From: Breviolum minutum Mf 1.05b.01
Lineage: Eukaryota; Sar; Dinophyceae; Suessiales; Symbiodiniaceae
Direction: 5' to 3'
NCBI GenBank assembly: GCA_000507305.1
Contig: DF239047.1
Span: forward strand, 314,771 to 378,770
Length of the DNA: 64,000 bases
Of this stretch, positions 53,516 to 64,000 are shown in pieces. The translations under genes and the position numbers were made by a program. Numbering within the stretch: the stretch's first letter is position 1; every line of letters starts with the position of its first letter. Under the pieces are notes generated by a model, which had not been told where the DNA came from, made no database searches, and worked only from the letters and a program-made list of their open reading frames with translations.

Positions 53516-53799
53516 GCCACAGTTAGGTTTCCATAGGAAATGATGATTTTTGGCCCGATCCGCTCCCATGTTTGAAGTTAAGGAGCATTCAGTGACATTG
53601 GGAAATTCAGCTGTTAGGTGTTGAGCTCCTTCCGATGTCTTTGAATAGTTGAAATGGTTTTTGGATCCAAATGACGGGATGAGAGGAACCTTTTCGGGGT
53701 GATCTGTCGGGTTCCTGATTTTGAAAGGAACCCAATGTCTCCTGAACATTCCAAAAAAGCACATCTTCCCAGCCATGATGGTCATCTTTCAGGAAAAGG

Positions 53800-55210
53800 T
53801 AGCTCTAGATGTTTTTCCGATTCGACGTGGTCGAACTTTCCACAGCAATTTAGTGCTACAAGAACTCACCAAACACATCAACATTATTCCTTCAAACAAA
53901 TGATTCAATTGGGCAGTGGGGAAAACATTCAAGCTTATATTTTTCAGATGGAACAACATATGGAAGCATCTACATTTGGAACCCATCACTAGATTTAGAA
54001 ATACAAACTCTGGCGGAAACTTCAGACTGAAAGCTTAAGGAGTGATGACCAGTGACGGCTTGACGGAGCGCATTCAATATCAACATGCTGAATGGGTCTC
54101 TATTCACCCTTACTTCCGAGAACATTTTCATGGGATTCTATGCCGCCTCCGATGCTGCCGAAGCCCCCACCCTCAAGAAATAAGGCCTTATTCACCTGGT
54201 CGCTTCCTAAGACATTATTAAGACCTCAATAAGGTCGGCTATCTCTTAGGGTTTTGGGGGGCCCCTGTGGTGTTTTTTCAGGAGCTCTGAGGGCCCCGGC
54301 ATCGGGAACAAAGCACCTGAAAGCCCCGCGGTGCAGGGCCTGAGATATTCCAACTCGTCATCTGTCAAGTTTTCAACAAAATTTGATGCTTGGGTGAACC
54401 TAGTTTCACTTGAAATCATACACAGGTCATTTTGGGAGAATTCTCCACTCCTATGACATTTGAGTTTTTAGCTCGGCAATTGACATGAAACCCACGCAGG
54501 ACTTTTGCAATCCTTTTAGCAATTCTTTCTAATAACCTTATCTTGGGAAATCCCCATCCCAAACACGGATTGAACATCTCGGGATGCTTGAAGAACCATA
54601 GTGTAGACGATGTGAGTTTTTCAAACAAAAAAGGATAAGTGGAATGGCTAAGCAACTTCCAGTTTCAATTCACGTGTCTTTTGTAGAGATTAAAAAAGGG
54701 AGTTTGGGGATCCAAATTCGCCAACAAAAAAATGGGGAGTCCTGGTGATTGAACATCTCCGAACATCTCCGAACATCTCTCGATTGCCGCAAACTCTAAA
54801 AAACAGCCCACTTCCCTAGGCCAAGCAATCACACCGCTGACTTATCCAAGGTCTCTTTCCCACAAAAATGAAATCAACTGACACTAAAATAGGTGCCCAG
54901 AACCAAAGTAAACAACTAAGAATTTCAAAACCTGTGTTGCCATTACCCTGCGCTACCGTTTTCACCTTGCAAAAATCAAACATGGTTAATTCATAACCCC
55001 CTTAAATTCCCTGCGTTTTTTCCAGTCATACATAACAATCCCATCATCCCACGTGACCAACCATCCACCTCGTGACATCCTGGTTGAATAACCGAGGGTA
55101 GGATTCATCCATAAATATCAATCTATCAACCAGGTTGAAACGAATACCCTGGAAACAGGAGAAACTGACCAACGAAGGTGTAAAATTTCCCATTGAACAT
55201 GTACTATTTT
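53800..55210. other. Intergenic with a GC-rich block
   Basis: At 54160-54345 a GC-rich block (GAGGGCCCCGGCATCGGG, AAAGCCCCGCGGTGCAGGG) with TAAGGCCTTA/AATAAGGTC motifs interrupts AT-rich DNA. There is no reading frame worth calling; it may be part of a dispersed repeat. Confidence 0.35.
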
Positions 55211-55216
55211 CAGTAC

Positions 55217-55335
55217 GTGAAATTCACCAACCAAGGGCCCTGGGCCAAAGCAGTGCCAAGTGACGTGGGAATGTAGGCTTTTACGGTTTCCTGGCTCCCC
55301 AAGAATTTGACGACGCGAGTCGTGGAAACAGGAAT
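55217..55335 (-). CDS. Probable exon, unknown product
   Basis: The minus strand encodes TTRVVKFLGSQETVKAYIPT and SLGTALAQGPWLVNFT, ending TTTCAC|GTACTG (GT donor). Coding-like composition; the acceptor is not located. Confidence 0.45.
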
Positions 55336-55641
55336 GTTTTTTTGATGCAGATATAAAGTATATATATATATGTATATTCAATACATATCATATATAGATA
55401 ATATGCACTTCTGGATAAACTGTTGACTTAAGTTAAGAGCACATCCAATGACCACAACTGTCCCTACCTCTGACTCCAGCTGCTCCTGCATTCCTTGCAA
55501 CAGCTTCACCACCTGAAGGGGGATGGGATGTTTCATCATTGAATGATATCAAGGCCCAATCATCTTGGAAAGCGTATTGAAAATACTTATAATAGTTTCA
55601 TACAGTATACTGTCCATGTCGTATAATCATATCAAATGAAA

Positions 55642-55742
55642 CTAGTTGTTTTTTCAATCACTTTTTAAAAAATATTGGCCAAATTGGATCATTTCCCCAA
55701 TTTTCGGGATGAAAATTAGAAATGGTTGAAACCATCACCCAG
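55642..55742. mobile_element. Family A element, diverged
   Basis: Starts CTAGTTGTTTTTTCAATC and ends GTTGAAACCATCACCCAG, with the inner AAATTGGATCATTTCCCC block. Confidence 0.65.
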
Positions 55743-56124
55743 GAAATGATGGTAAGTCCGAGGGAAACCATCCATTCTGTTTTCTGGACGTCACCATATG
55801 ATTGACTGCTAGACAGCAATCCAACGAGGTCAGAAGCTTTCAGATCCAAATTCCGAGATCCAAAACAAAACCACAAGAACTACACTCCGGGATCAACGAA
55901 CGTAGCTGGCTAGAAAATGGACCCGGATTGAGTCGATGTGTTCCTATTAAAAAGGAAGAGATCCAGCCAACTATGTTGGTTTCAAAGAAACATGTAAACA
56001 ACATTTAAACAATGTGCCTTCAACTTCATTCATGAAATTCAATCTTTCTTCAATTTTCTGCAGAAAATTTCCACCTTTCATCTTTTCAGTTGGATCCTAA
56101 AAATGTTTGGAATAGTTTTTTCTT

Positions 56125-56760
56125 TTTACGCTGATGCCGTGCGGCTCGGAGACTCTAACGGTTAAAGTCGAGTCAAAACTGCAAAGCAATCACAGAAAAG
56201 GAAATACAGTCAAGTAGCAAACAGAATTTTGTCCAAATCGCTATTTCGTTGAGGTGCAGCACTGAGAGGAATCTGAGTGGCCGCCTTGTTTCACTTGCTG
56301 CTAGGCAGTTTTTGTTATTTCACCGCTTTGTTCTCGATTGACACTGTCATTCGTCTAATTCGTTGCTTTTGCTTCAAGAAGGTACATCCTTGTGTAGTTA
56401 AGAGCGATGCTTGAGCAATTTGGGCAAAGCCCTGTTTGCTTCACTTGATTGTATTTCCTTTTGACTGCTTTGCAGTGTTGCTATACACTAAACCACAAGA
56501 CGTTTTGATGACCGTCAGAGCCTGGAGCGCGCAGGGCATGAGCTGAAAAAAAAAGTCCAAATCGCTCAAACATCGCTCTTAACTGTACAAGAATGTTCAT
56601 TCTTGAAACAAAAACAACGAATTAGACGAATGATACTGTCATTTGGAAACAAAGCGGTGAAATAATAAAAACTGTCATGCAGCAAGTGAAATAAGCCGGC
56701 CCTTAGGGTTCTCTCAGTGTTGAATCTCAACGAAACAGCGTATCCAAGATAAGCCACCCA
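56125..56760. repeat. Rearranged repeat array (M-N units in opposite orientation)
   Basis: Segment M (56130-56225) and segment N (56228-56425) occur again as imperfect reverse complements at 56430-56545 (M') and 56550-56760 (N'). The N copies share CACCGCTTTGTT, ATTCGTCTAATTCGTTG and GTTAAGAGCGATG; the M copies share AAGGAAATACA and CATGCC.TGCG. The order M N M' N' is not that of a simple inverted repeat. A third M copy lies at 57245-57312. Confidence 0.8.
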
Positions 56761-57160
56761 ACACACCACCACCAAAAACTCTGGTAGCACAATGAGTGAA
56801 ACAGTGCAACAAATAGCTTCCAGTATAGATCGGCGCAGAGAAGCCATTGGGTTCGAGAAACCGGTGACGAGGCGCAATCGATCAAGGAGAAGGAAGCACT
56901 GATGACGTGAAGTATCACCAAACGAGAAACGACACTGGCCATAAAGTCCTATGAAAACAGGAAATTCTGTACAAATGCCGGAAAGAAGTTGGAGAGCGCA
57001 AGCAACTTAACCAACCCAGAGCTGATGAAACCGTGTGAGACGTACACGCAAAAACGCAAAAAGAGCATGCAAAAAACCGACCTCAGAGTCCACTCAAACG
57101 TTCTTCATCTCGATGTAGTGAAGTACAGCCAGACCACATGGAAAAGGTAAATGAGTTTAC

Positions 57161-57215
57161 CTCGAAATGGAAGTCGATGTCGAAAAGCCAGCGGCCCAGC
57201 TGGTGACTCAAGAAG
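57161..57215 (-). CDS. Possible short exon
   Basis: The minus strand reads SHQLGRWLFDIDFHFE and ends CGAG|GTAAAC, a canonical donor. The other side is not resolved. Confidence 0.35.
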
Positions 57216-57244
57216 TTCATAGTAGGTCCAAAAAAAGGGAATCG

Positions 57245-57312
57245 ATGGCATTTTTTTTTGAGCTCATGCCGTGCGCGCTCGAGGCTCAGACGGTCATCAA
57301 AACGTTTTGTCT
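57245..57312. repeat. Third copy of segment M
   Basis: TGAGCTCATGCCGTGCGCGC and GACGGTCATCAAAACGTTTTG match the M' copy at 56490-56540 (reverse complement). Confidence 0.75.
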
Positions 57313-57616
57313 TCGATTGGCTATTCCCACATGTTGGAGAATAGGTGAGAGCAAAAAGCTAGGTGTCTTCAAAACAACACAAACACACAAACAGCAAACA
57401 AAAACCCAACCAAAACAAAACCAAAACCGACCCAAAAAACATCCAGGAAACTACGTGAAACACTACGCTTTCAGAAAGTCCCCAAGCCGCTCAGTATTGC
57501 TTCGCGATGTCATAGCAAATCCCACTCATAGATGTCCCAAGTGACTCAAAGTCTTGAAGTGCATGTAGGTGGTAGTCCTGTATCATCCCAGTCATGAACA
57601 AGGGTGAGAAGTTGGT

Positions 57617-57713
57617 TCACCCACGTCCACGTAGATGAAACTGCGCAAGGAAGGAGACCATTGAGATAGTAATAGCCACAACACATGCCAGAAACCAAAG
57701 AAGGTCTTTATTC
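57617..57713 (-). CDS. Last exon encoding a C-terminal membrane segment
   Basis: After a GAAGCAG| acceptor the minus strand encodes NKDLLWFLACVVAITISMV and then SFLAQFHLRGRG with a stop at 57617-57619. A single ~20-residue hydrophobic helix followed by a basic tail suggests a C-terminally anchored membrane protein. The upstream exons are not identified. Confidence 0.5.
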
Positions 57714-58129
57714 CTGCTTCCGTAGCCCAGATGACTCAAAGGTGATCCTGGAAGAAACTCCTTCCATTCCACTGTGGTCAAGTAGTAACCCTGACGAAGG
57801 TGAAGGAGAATACCAGGTTCTATTCCCAGCCTGTCTTGTACCATGAGGTATTCCTACCATGGACAGATGTCTGTTGCATGCCCATGTAGCATTTGTTTTG
57901 TCATCACTGACACGAGGGTCAAAGAGCCTGGGGTCCGCGACAGACGCCAATGTCACCATGTATAGATGCCACGAGGGCATGTGGTCGGGGGTATGAGTGA
58001 ATAAGCACCAAAGAGGCCGATGCAGCCTCCCATACCCACCTGAAGCAGTATTCCATCCTGTGCAAAGTCAGTAATGGATAGCTCATTTGAAAATCATGTG
58101 TTCCCAAGCTCAAACTAACCTCTCGACGA

Positions 58130-59050
58130 GACCGTCTTGTCGTTTCTCAGGGTCCGGTTGTTGCTCTTCCGCGGGCGCATTATCCTTTGCGCTGGTGGTT
58201 GGCCACCCTCTGACCTCTCAGAAAGAATTGTGTATCGCAAGAGGTGTGATAGCAAGTAGCCTTTCAATGACATGCAAAGGCGGCACCCTCAATGGTATAC
58301 CAGCAGGCCAAGGCATCGAGTAGAACCTGAGGGCATGACGGGGTCAATGTGGCCCATGTCATTGGCAACATTACCATTCCTGGTGGTGTTTCCCAATGGG
58401 GCTGTTTGTACACCGATAGGTCCCTGCCCAATGTAATCAGCTACAAGAGGTAGCGAGAGTGTGANCCTGTTGAGAGTGATGTTGAAGAAGGGGGAAATGA
58501 TGCAGGTGAGAACATTCCCACTACACCTCCAAAGTCAGATCAGGGATCCGATTGGGAACATCCCGGAATTGGAGGGAAACCTTTTGTTTCAGCACGAGAG
58601 CAGGGGCCCACTGGCCATACGATCGTGGGTGTGATGCGTGTGTAGAAGCACGCGGGAGAACACCAGCTCGTCGCAGGAAACAGAAGGCAGAAGAAAGTGG
58701 ACAGACAGCTGAGTTTCAGTTAGCTGCAGATTACATACATTGCTGGACGTCATTGGAGACTTTTGGTCATGCTCATGATCCACACAGGTATGCTAGGAAT
58801 TGCCGTAGTGACTGGAAATCGTGAAAATGATGTCAAATCCGTAGCTTCTGTTTTGAATGAGATGGGAGTAGGAGGGTGAACATCGAGATTGCTACTGATA
58901 ATGAGCCTTATTTGATGGACTTGATTGGCCAAGGGTTTGAGTAAATCCAATGCACGAGCCTATCATTGGCCGAACATCTCCGAGTACCGACCTCAGGCAA
59001 AGGGTGTTGAACGTGCAGTTGGCATTGCAAAAGAAGGAATCTTGTGAAAA
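58130..59050 (+). pseudogene. Decayed retroelement integrase (plus strand)
   Basis: The plus strand carries fragments of an LTR-retroelement integrase in three frames. There is a zinc-binding-like HWPYDRGCDACVEARGRTP (58606-58665), then FQLAADY (candidate first catalytic Asp), GMLGIAVVTGNRENDVKSVA in a second frame (about 58790-58850), EIATDNEPYLMDLIGQG in a third (about 58880-58935; second Asp), and EYRPQAKGVERAVGIAKEG (about 58980-59035; catalytic Glu). At least three frameshifts separate the pieces, so it is dead. The 58140-58500 stretch may be protease/gag remains but is not assignable. It runs opposite to the copia-like RNase H at 62.8-64 kb, so it is a separate element. Confidence 0.75.
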
Positions 59051-59839
59051 TCCAACAACCCGTCACTACAAGTACTTACACAAAGTACGGTCAGCGTTAT
59101 TGGCGTCAGCCAGCAACAAAACCCAAAACAAGCGAAACCTCGACAAACGTGACAGCGACTCTTTTCCACAACACAACAAGGAAGGTACATGCAGGTAAAA
59201 TGAACTTAGTAACTTGTTGTTACTTCGGAAGCTCTGCACTGCTGGTCTTGAGATGAGGCGAATGCATCATGCATCAAATTCACCAAATCTATCCAGCAAA
59301 ATAACGTGAAATCGTGAAAACAAACTCGACCTCAAAAACATGTCTTGTTCTTCTTCCAAATCGTCCAAAAACTCTTCCAGACATGCAAGGTCATGCAAAA
59401 GTTTGTAAAAACAACTCCACAAGCAGAAACATCCAAACAATGCCAGAAATATATCATCCGTGCATATCAACAAGTCACATAAGCTGTAAACCATGCAGTC
59501 ACCATCGTCACGATATCGGTAAGCTACAGTTCACAGACATACCAGCAAACTTTCATACCCCCTTTTGAGCTGTAGCTGTACATGCAATGCAATCACCAAA
59601 GAAATACAATGCAAATACAGTGCAAAATAGAATATTGTAGCTGTAGAATAAATAGCCACCTGTACTGTTGTCAATCCATTGACCAAATGCAAAAGAAATC
59701 ACATACATTTGCCACATTGTAAGGCCATCACACATCTTGCCGCATTGTACCAGTCGAAGACATCTATCTTGCACATAACTCTGCCGGAGTTTCATAGCGT
59801 GCAAAATAAATTCGTCATGCCACCATCAACAGACTCCTT

Positions 59840-61263
59840 TCAGTACAAATCGTAATTCCAGGGATCATCAAGGCTTGAATATTCAGCCACATCCAGATAC
59901 TGTCGTCTACGATTCGTGCCTGGGATCTGTGGTGCTGTGTAGACCGCCACTGCTGCTTTGGCTGCTGAGACTGCCTTTGCCGCCGCCTTTGCCTTTGCCT
60001 GGGCGATCCTTTCAGCTCGATAGTGCATATCGTCTTCGTACGTGCCAAAGTAGTGTTCTTTGACAGCCAGATACTTTATGAAGTCCTTTCCTAGGACGGA
60101 CTTCCTCTCAAGATGCGTTCGGGCCCACTTCCTGTATTGGACATAGCGGGGTTCTGCACCATGGGCCACGGCATAATAAGACTCACCGCGCATTTCTTTT
60201 CCGAATTCAATCATTGTGCGCCCCCACTCTCCATACGACATCACATCCTCCGGGCAATGCGAATTCGCCCTGCGATGTCTCTCAGCTATATTGGCAGGTT
60301 CTTGCCAAGTGCTTCCCATTGGTGGTCGAGGACCAGGACTGATACCTGCTGCATCAGCTTGTGGGTCAAGGACAGGTGCATAAACCACATCTCCGTTGGC
60401 ATACTCAAGATCGACCTCCTCCCACTCGTCGAATTCTGCAAGGTGGTCGTCAAACATGGAGCCGCCTGGAGATCTCTGTCTTTTACTTGCGTCCGTCATC
60501 GCACCAGCCATACCACCATCAGCTGTCAGAGGCATCTGCTTGTCATCTTCCTCATCACCTTCAGGGGATTGCAGTTTGCAACGACACCTGGACTGGCTGT
60601 CGGTGACGCGGCTTTTCTTGTTGAGCGTCGCTGGCGGGTCAGGCTTTACATATCCTGCTGGTCGGTAGCCCGGACCAGGGGGATATGACAAGCCTGGAGC
60701 TTCCACCTGCGTCGCCAACGCTTTTGCCACCACCTGAGGGTCCACTGTGTGGCCCAAGTTGCTGCGAAAGATAGCAGCTTTGGCTCTTTGAACCTTGGCC
60801 TCCTCAACTGTCGGGAGTGGGTCCCCACGTTCGTGTGCTAATCTCATCCTGTTAATCCCCTGTGAAGTTTCCGGGTTCGTGGATGCTGTGGAAACTTGCT
60901 TGGTCTGCATCGGTGCATTTGTCTGAGGCATATAGGCAATGGCATAGGCCCTTGTGACATTGGCGGTGCGTTTGATGATGCAGGCACATCTGCAAGCAAA
61001 GTACTTTTCGGCACAGCCTGAATTCCCGGAGCTTGAATTCCTGGGGATTGAATTCCAGATGGTTGCACACATGCACTGGGCTTTGCCATATTCGCAACAG
61101 CATGATTGAAATCCGCTAACGGAACGTTCTTCCGATTTGGCCTCTTAGGCACGGGCATCACAGAAGTCGCCGCAAGTGAGGATTCTAATTCACCTGTGGC
61201 ACGTGCTTCTTTCATCAATTCCTGGAGCATCTGTAAACGTGCAGAATCCATGGCTTCAGGCAA
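59840..61263 (-). CDS. Accessory ORF downstream of copia-like Pol, broken by one frameshift
   Basis: Two overlapping minus-strand frames look like one protein. 61263 to about 60960 begins MPEAMDSARLQMLQELMKEA and is Pro/Ser-rich with PSGIQSPGIQAPGIQAVP. From about 60960 to 59840 the next frame continues with TNAPMQTKQVSTASTNPE, HERGDPLPTVEEAKVQRAKA, an acidic LAEFDEWEEVDLEYANGD, MSYGEWGRTMIEFGKEM, and an Ala/Lys-rich helix before ending DDPWNYDLY. The frames overlap around CCTATGCCATTGCCTATATG, so this is either one indel or a programmed shift. No domain recognised. It is intronless over more than 1.4 kb, unlike host genes here, which suggests retroelement origin. Confidence 0.6.
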
Positions 61264-61893
61264 TACCGGAAGGGAAATCGGGCAATGCAGTGAGTGAGCT
61301 TCCTATCCGAAAACACACAACCGAACACAACAAACAGAGAGTCACTTCCACGCCTCGGGTTTCATTCTTGGGAAACAATCCGCCGTCTTCAAAGGTGTGG
61401 AGATTACGCTTATGATCTACTTGTTTGTCATGCAACTGATTGTTCGTGTGTTAGGTTCCGGACCACTCACGCTAAGGTCGAAAACACAGACGATTGAGTT
61501 TCGGACTGTTGGCTTCTGCTGTACGGCTTAAGTTCATGACTGAAAACGCACAAAAAACTTTCTTCACGAACGTATGAGATCTTCAATGAAATGCAACATG
61601 AAGACTGAAAAACGGCTTCTTCAGCAGACTATGCACTAAGCTCGCCAACTCCAATTGCCCCCTTTTAAGCTTCTTACGAAAGATCACACATGTAAATCCG
61701 TGCAACTATGCTAACACCTTGGTTCCATGCAGACAAAAGTAGGTTCCCAACTGCTAAGCTCATCCGGTGACGTTCGCGAAACACATTCATGCACATGCAC
61801 GTGCAATTCACCAGATACATTCCAAAATCACCAAATCACCTCCAGGCATACCAATCATAGGAAGTCCTCATGCATCCACAGGCCCAGGCAGGT

Positions 61894-62439
61894 TCAATCG
61901 TAGAATTGCTCTACACCATGTTCATCCCAATATCTGTCACCTTCACCTGGGGGGATGCGGTACTCGTCCTCTTCCACAAAGTCTTCTTCTTCAGCATCTC
62001 TTGCACCTCGAGCACCACCACCATGACCAGCTTCTCGGGATCCTCGACTGCGCACAATCTCAATCAGATCCTCAGGTGGAAATGCAGATCCTTTCCCACC
62101 ATTGGCCTCATACTCTAGCTGGATTTCCTCATTTTGCTCACGTACATCACCACGGAACGAGAGCTCGCAGGAAATCGACACAAGAAGCTCACGAAGGCCT
62201 TTCTCTGTGAGCATAGGCAACTGGTCTTGCATGATCTCAAGAAGCCCGGCTGAGGTGGTTTTGCCTTTGCTCTTGCGTTTCCTACGGTCGTTCGCCCAAA
62301 TCCTTCTATCCCATGCACAACCGTCTATAGGAAATGGCCTGTTGTAGGGGCCAAGAGGCTCACGCGGAAGTCTTCTATCTGGTCCTGTTGGTTCTTCATC
62401 ATCTGCTGACTTGCCACCTCCTTTGCCACGATTCGGCAT
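61894..62439 (-). CDS. Intronless acidic ORF downstream of copia-like Pol
   Basis: 181 residues from the ATG at 62437-62439 (MPNRGKGGGKSADDEEPTGP). It has a basic patch (RRKRKSKGKTTS), a helical middle with LPMLTEKGLRELLVSISCEL, and a highly acidic tail (DAEEEDFVEEDEYRIPPGEG) ending HGVEQFYD. It is about 370 bases after the Pol stop on the same strand. The basic/acidic layout is reminiscent of nucleic-acid-binding structural proteins, but no family is recognised. Confidence 0.6.
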   Translation of the reverse strand: MPNRGKGGGKSADDEEPTGPDRRLPREPLGPYNRPFPIDGCAWDRRIWANDRRKRKSKGKTTSAGLLEIMQDQLPMLTEKGLRELLVSISCELSFRGDVREQNEEIQLEYEANGGKGSAFPPEDLIEIVRSRGSREAGHGGGARGARDAEEEDFVEEDEYRIPPGEGDRYWDEHGVEQFYD

Positions 62440-62812
62440 GACGATAGCAATGAATTCGCAGAGATGCAATGGTGAAACTCGAGCAGTAAGGGACTCCATT
62501 GTCATTGCACCATGACCACAAATGTGTGTATGCATGCACAGGTACGTCACACAGATACCATGTAAAATCAAAACTTGCCTGTTTTCAACTCATGCAAAAT
62601 CTCGCAAACTGACATGTCCGCACAAGTTGAAATCTGCAAAAGAAAACTGACTGACAATCACAGCAAAATCTCACTCAAAAACGCAAACAAAAGGAAAAAT
62701 CTCTAAGAGATACAAGTTCATCGGTCACCTCAACACATTCCAAAGAAAGTGAAGCCGCAACTCTTCATGCTTTGACCACATGAATTCGAGCACAAACATG
62801 CATATGGCTCTA

Positions 62813-64000
62813 TCAGCAAGGTTCCCTTCGGGAGGACCTCGCCGCTGCCAGAATGGCCTTTGCCAACGTCTTGCTGTAATAGCCTGTGCGATGCCAATTG
62901 ACGGTGTTGAATTCCGCATGAAATCGGCATGCACAGGTTCCAAACTTCTTTGCAAGATTCGCAAAGCAAGGAGATGTTGCAAAGAATTTCAAACGCTTTC
63001 CAATCGGTGTCCCTTCATCATTGACCAGTCCTGTCTGACACAGTGCAACTTCTGCATCGTAATTGAGGCCGCAACGTTCCAGAATTCTCTGAGTCTCAGG
63101 ACGCTGCCATATCTGATTGTGCTTTGGGAGTTCGAACGACCTTGAATCTCCAAGTGTCAGATACGCCTCAGCCGATCCAATGATGGAATGCCAATCTCTG
63201 TCTGCCTCAGTTTGATCTCTTTTCTGGTTCAGGTGTTTAAGTGGACTGCCAGAGCTACATGGGGTTGAACAGTGAACATGCAACCATCTGCCACAATTCC
63301 TTTGGACCACCACGAAAGCTTTGACTTCATCCAACACCCGACGCTCCTGCATGTTCTTCGTAATGCCCAAATATGGCATTCGTGCAACCTTGCAAGCTTG
63401 TCTAAGAGATGAATTCTCTGAGCAACAGACTTCAATGAATGCCATTTCCTGACCAACACTTGCAGAAACACCTGTCAGCAAAATCTCCCGCAAACTGTTC
63501 AAATCACCAACTGGTACCTCATGCTGTGCAAATCTCAGAGTTGTGCGGTGCTTCACAAAGTCTTTGGTGCTGAGACACTTCGTAAACATGTCTGCGCAGT
63601 TGTCAGTGCCTGGTTTATACTTGAGTGCAAGTTCTTCTGACTCTATCTTACTGCGCATCCAATGTAGGCGTATTTCGATGTGTCGAGACTTCTTGGGTAC
63701 GTCCTTACCGGCGATCAGTGTAAGAGCGCTTTCGGAGTCTGACTCCATAACCACATACCCAGTTGTTTCTCTCGTGCACTCTTCAAGGCCTGCATAAATT
63801 CTCATGCAGAAGGTCGATAGAGCGATGGCTTCTTGTGAAACCGATTGAAGGGCATATAATTCCGCCTCACATGAACTCAAGGCGACACTCTGCTGCTGCT
63901 TTGCAGTCGTCTTGATCAATGTCCCTTCAACGAATATCGAACCTCCAGTTATGCTGCGCCGTCCGTTGAAACGGTACGGTGCATGAGAAGCATCCGAAAA
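62813..64000 (-). CDS. Copia-like Pol polyprotein, RNase H end (partial)
   Basis: The minus-strand frame is open to the window edge (396 codons visible). It contains the copia RNase H layout: SDASHAPY (first Asp, 63992-63994), RRSITGGSIFVEGTLI, QQSVALSSCEAELYAL (Glu), VMESDSESAL (Asp), KKSRHIEIRLHWMRSKIE and KYKPGTDNCADMFTKCL. About 230 further residues follow, with ADRDWHSIIGSAEAYLTLGD and a basic end (AAARSSRREPC). RNase H removes the RNA strand during reverse transcription. Reverse transcriptase and integrase should lie beyond 64000. The long C-terminal extension after RNase H is unusual for classic Ty1/copia. Confidence 0.88.
   Translation of the reverse strand, partial: FSDASHAPYRFNGRRSITGGSIFVEGTLIKTTAKQQQSVALSSCEAELYALQSVSQEAIALSTFCMRIYAGLEECTRETTGYVVMESDSESALTLIAGKDVPKKSRHIEIRLHWMRSKIESEELALKYKPGTDNCADMFTKCLSTKDFVKHRTTLRFAQHEVPVGDLNSLREILLTGVSASVGQEMAFIEVCCSENSSLRQACKVARMPYLGITKNMQERRVLDEVKAFVVVQRNCGRWLHVHCSTPCSSGSPLKHLNQKRDQTEADRDWHSIIGSAEAYLTLGDSRSFELPKHNQIWQRPETQRILERCGLNYDAEVALCQTGLVNDEGTPIGKRLKFFATSPCFANLAKKFGTCACRFHAEFNTVNWHRTGYYSKTLAKAILAAARSSRREPC

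Overview
This window looks like nuclear DNA of a dinoflagellate, probably a Symbiodiniaceae-type alga, although the species cannot be fixed from sequence alone. The pointers are: a DVNP (dinoflagellate/viral nucleoprotein) gene with its repeated MK-rich N-terminus; short exons joined by introns with GT, GC and apparently GA donors and AG|G acceptors; a tandem Ubl-RCC1 repeat gene pair; almost every supportable host exon on the minus strand (unidirectional gene order); and a dense load of short hairpin-like transposable elements and microsatellites.

Layout. 1-18 kb is mostly intergenic: at least five families of about 100-bp terminal-inverted-repeat elements (here called A to E), a perfect 15-bp-arm hairpin, a 94-bp satellite next to a ~475-bp AACT microsatellite, and isolated minus-strand exons. 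18.5-21 kb holds exons of an unrecognised gene. 21.5-27.5 kb holds two Ubl-RCC1 genes (one intact, one frameshifted and cut by an N gap) on either side of an unrecognised multi-exon gene. 28.6-30.7 kb carries GNAT acetyltransferase exons. 31.5-36.4 kb carries ten exons homologous to the second ABC domain plus chromodomain of elongation factor eEF3, with several ATPase motifs altered.

37.5-46.95 kb is the centrepiece. A three-exon DVNP gene is interrupted in its last exon by an 8.64-kb non-LTR retrotransposon bounded by a 16-bp target-site duplication. The element has an EN-RT ORF2 and a giant ORF1 with an OTU-like cysteine protease region. ORF1 and ORF2 are in the same frame, separated by one TGA. 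Ubiquitin-tail-like LxGG motifs sit just before the protease region, just after the TGA, and twice in the N-terminal third of ORF1, which suggests a self-processed polyprotein. The interrupted DVNP exon reads in frame into ORF1.

47-58 kb is again sparse: a multi-exon endonuclease/exonuclease/phosphatase-like gene with a possible secretion signal (50.6-52.0 kb), other orphan exons, and a rearranged repeat array at 56.1-56.8 kb. 58-64 kb is retroelement territory: a decayed integrase on the plus strand, the RNase H end of a copia-like Pol running off the window on the minus strand, and two further minus-strand ORFs downstream of it.

All exon boundaries were placed by reading frame, splice motifs and, where stated, remembered family similarity. 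No alignment or transcript data were available.
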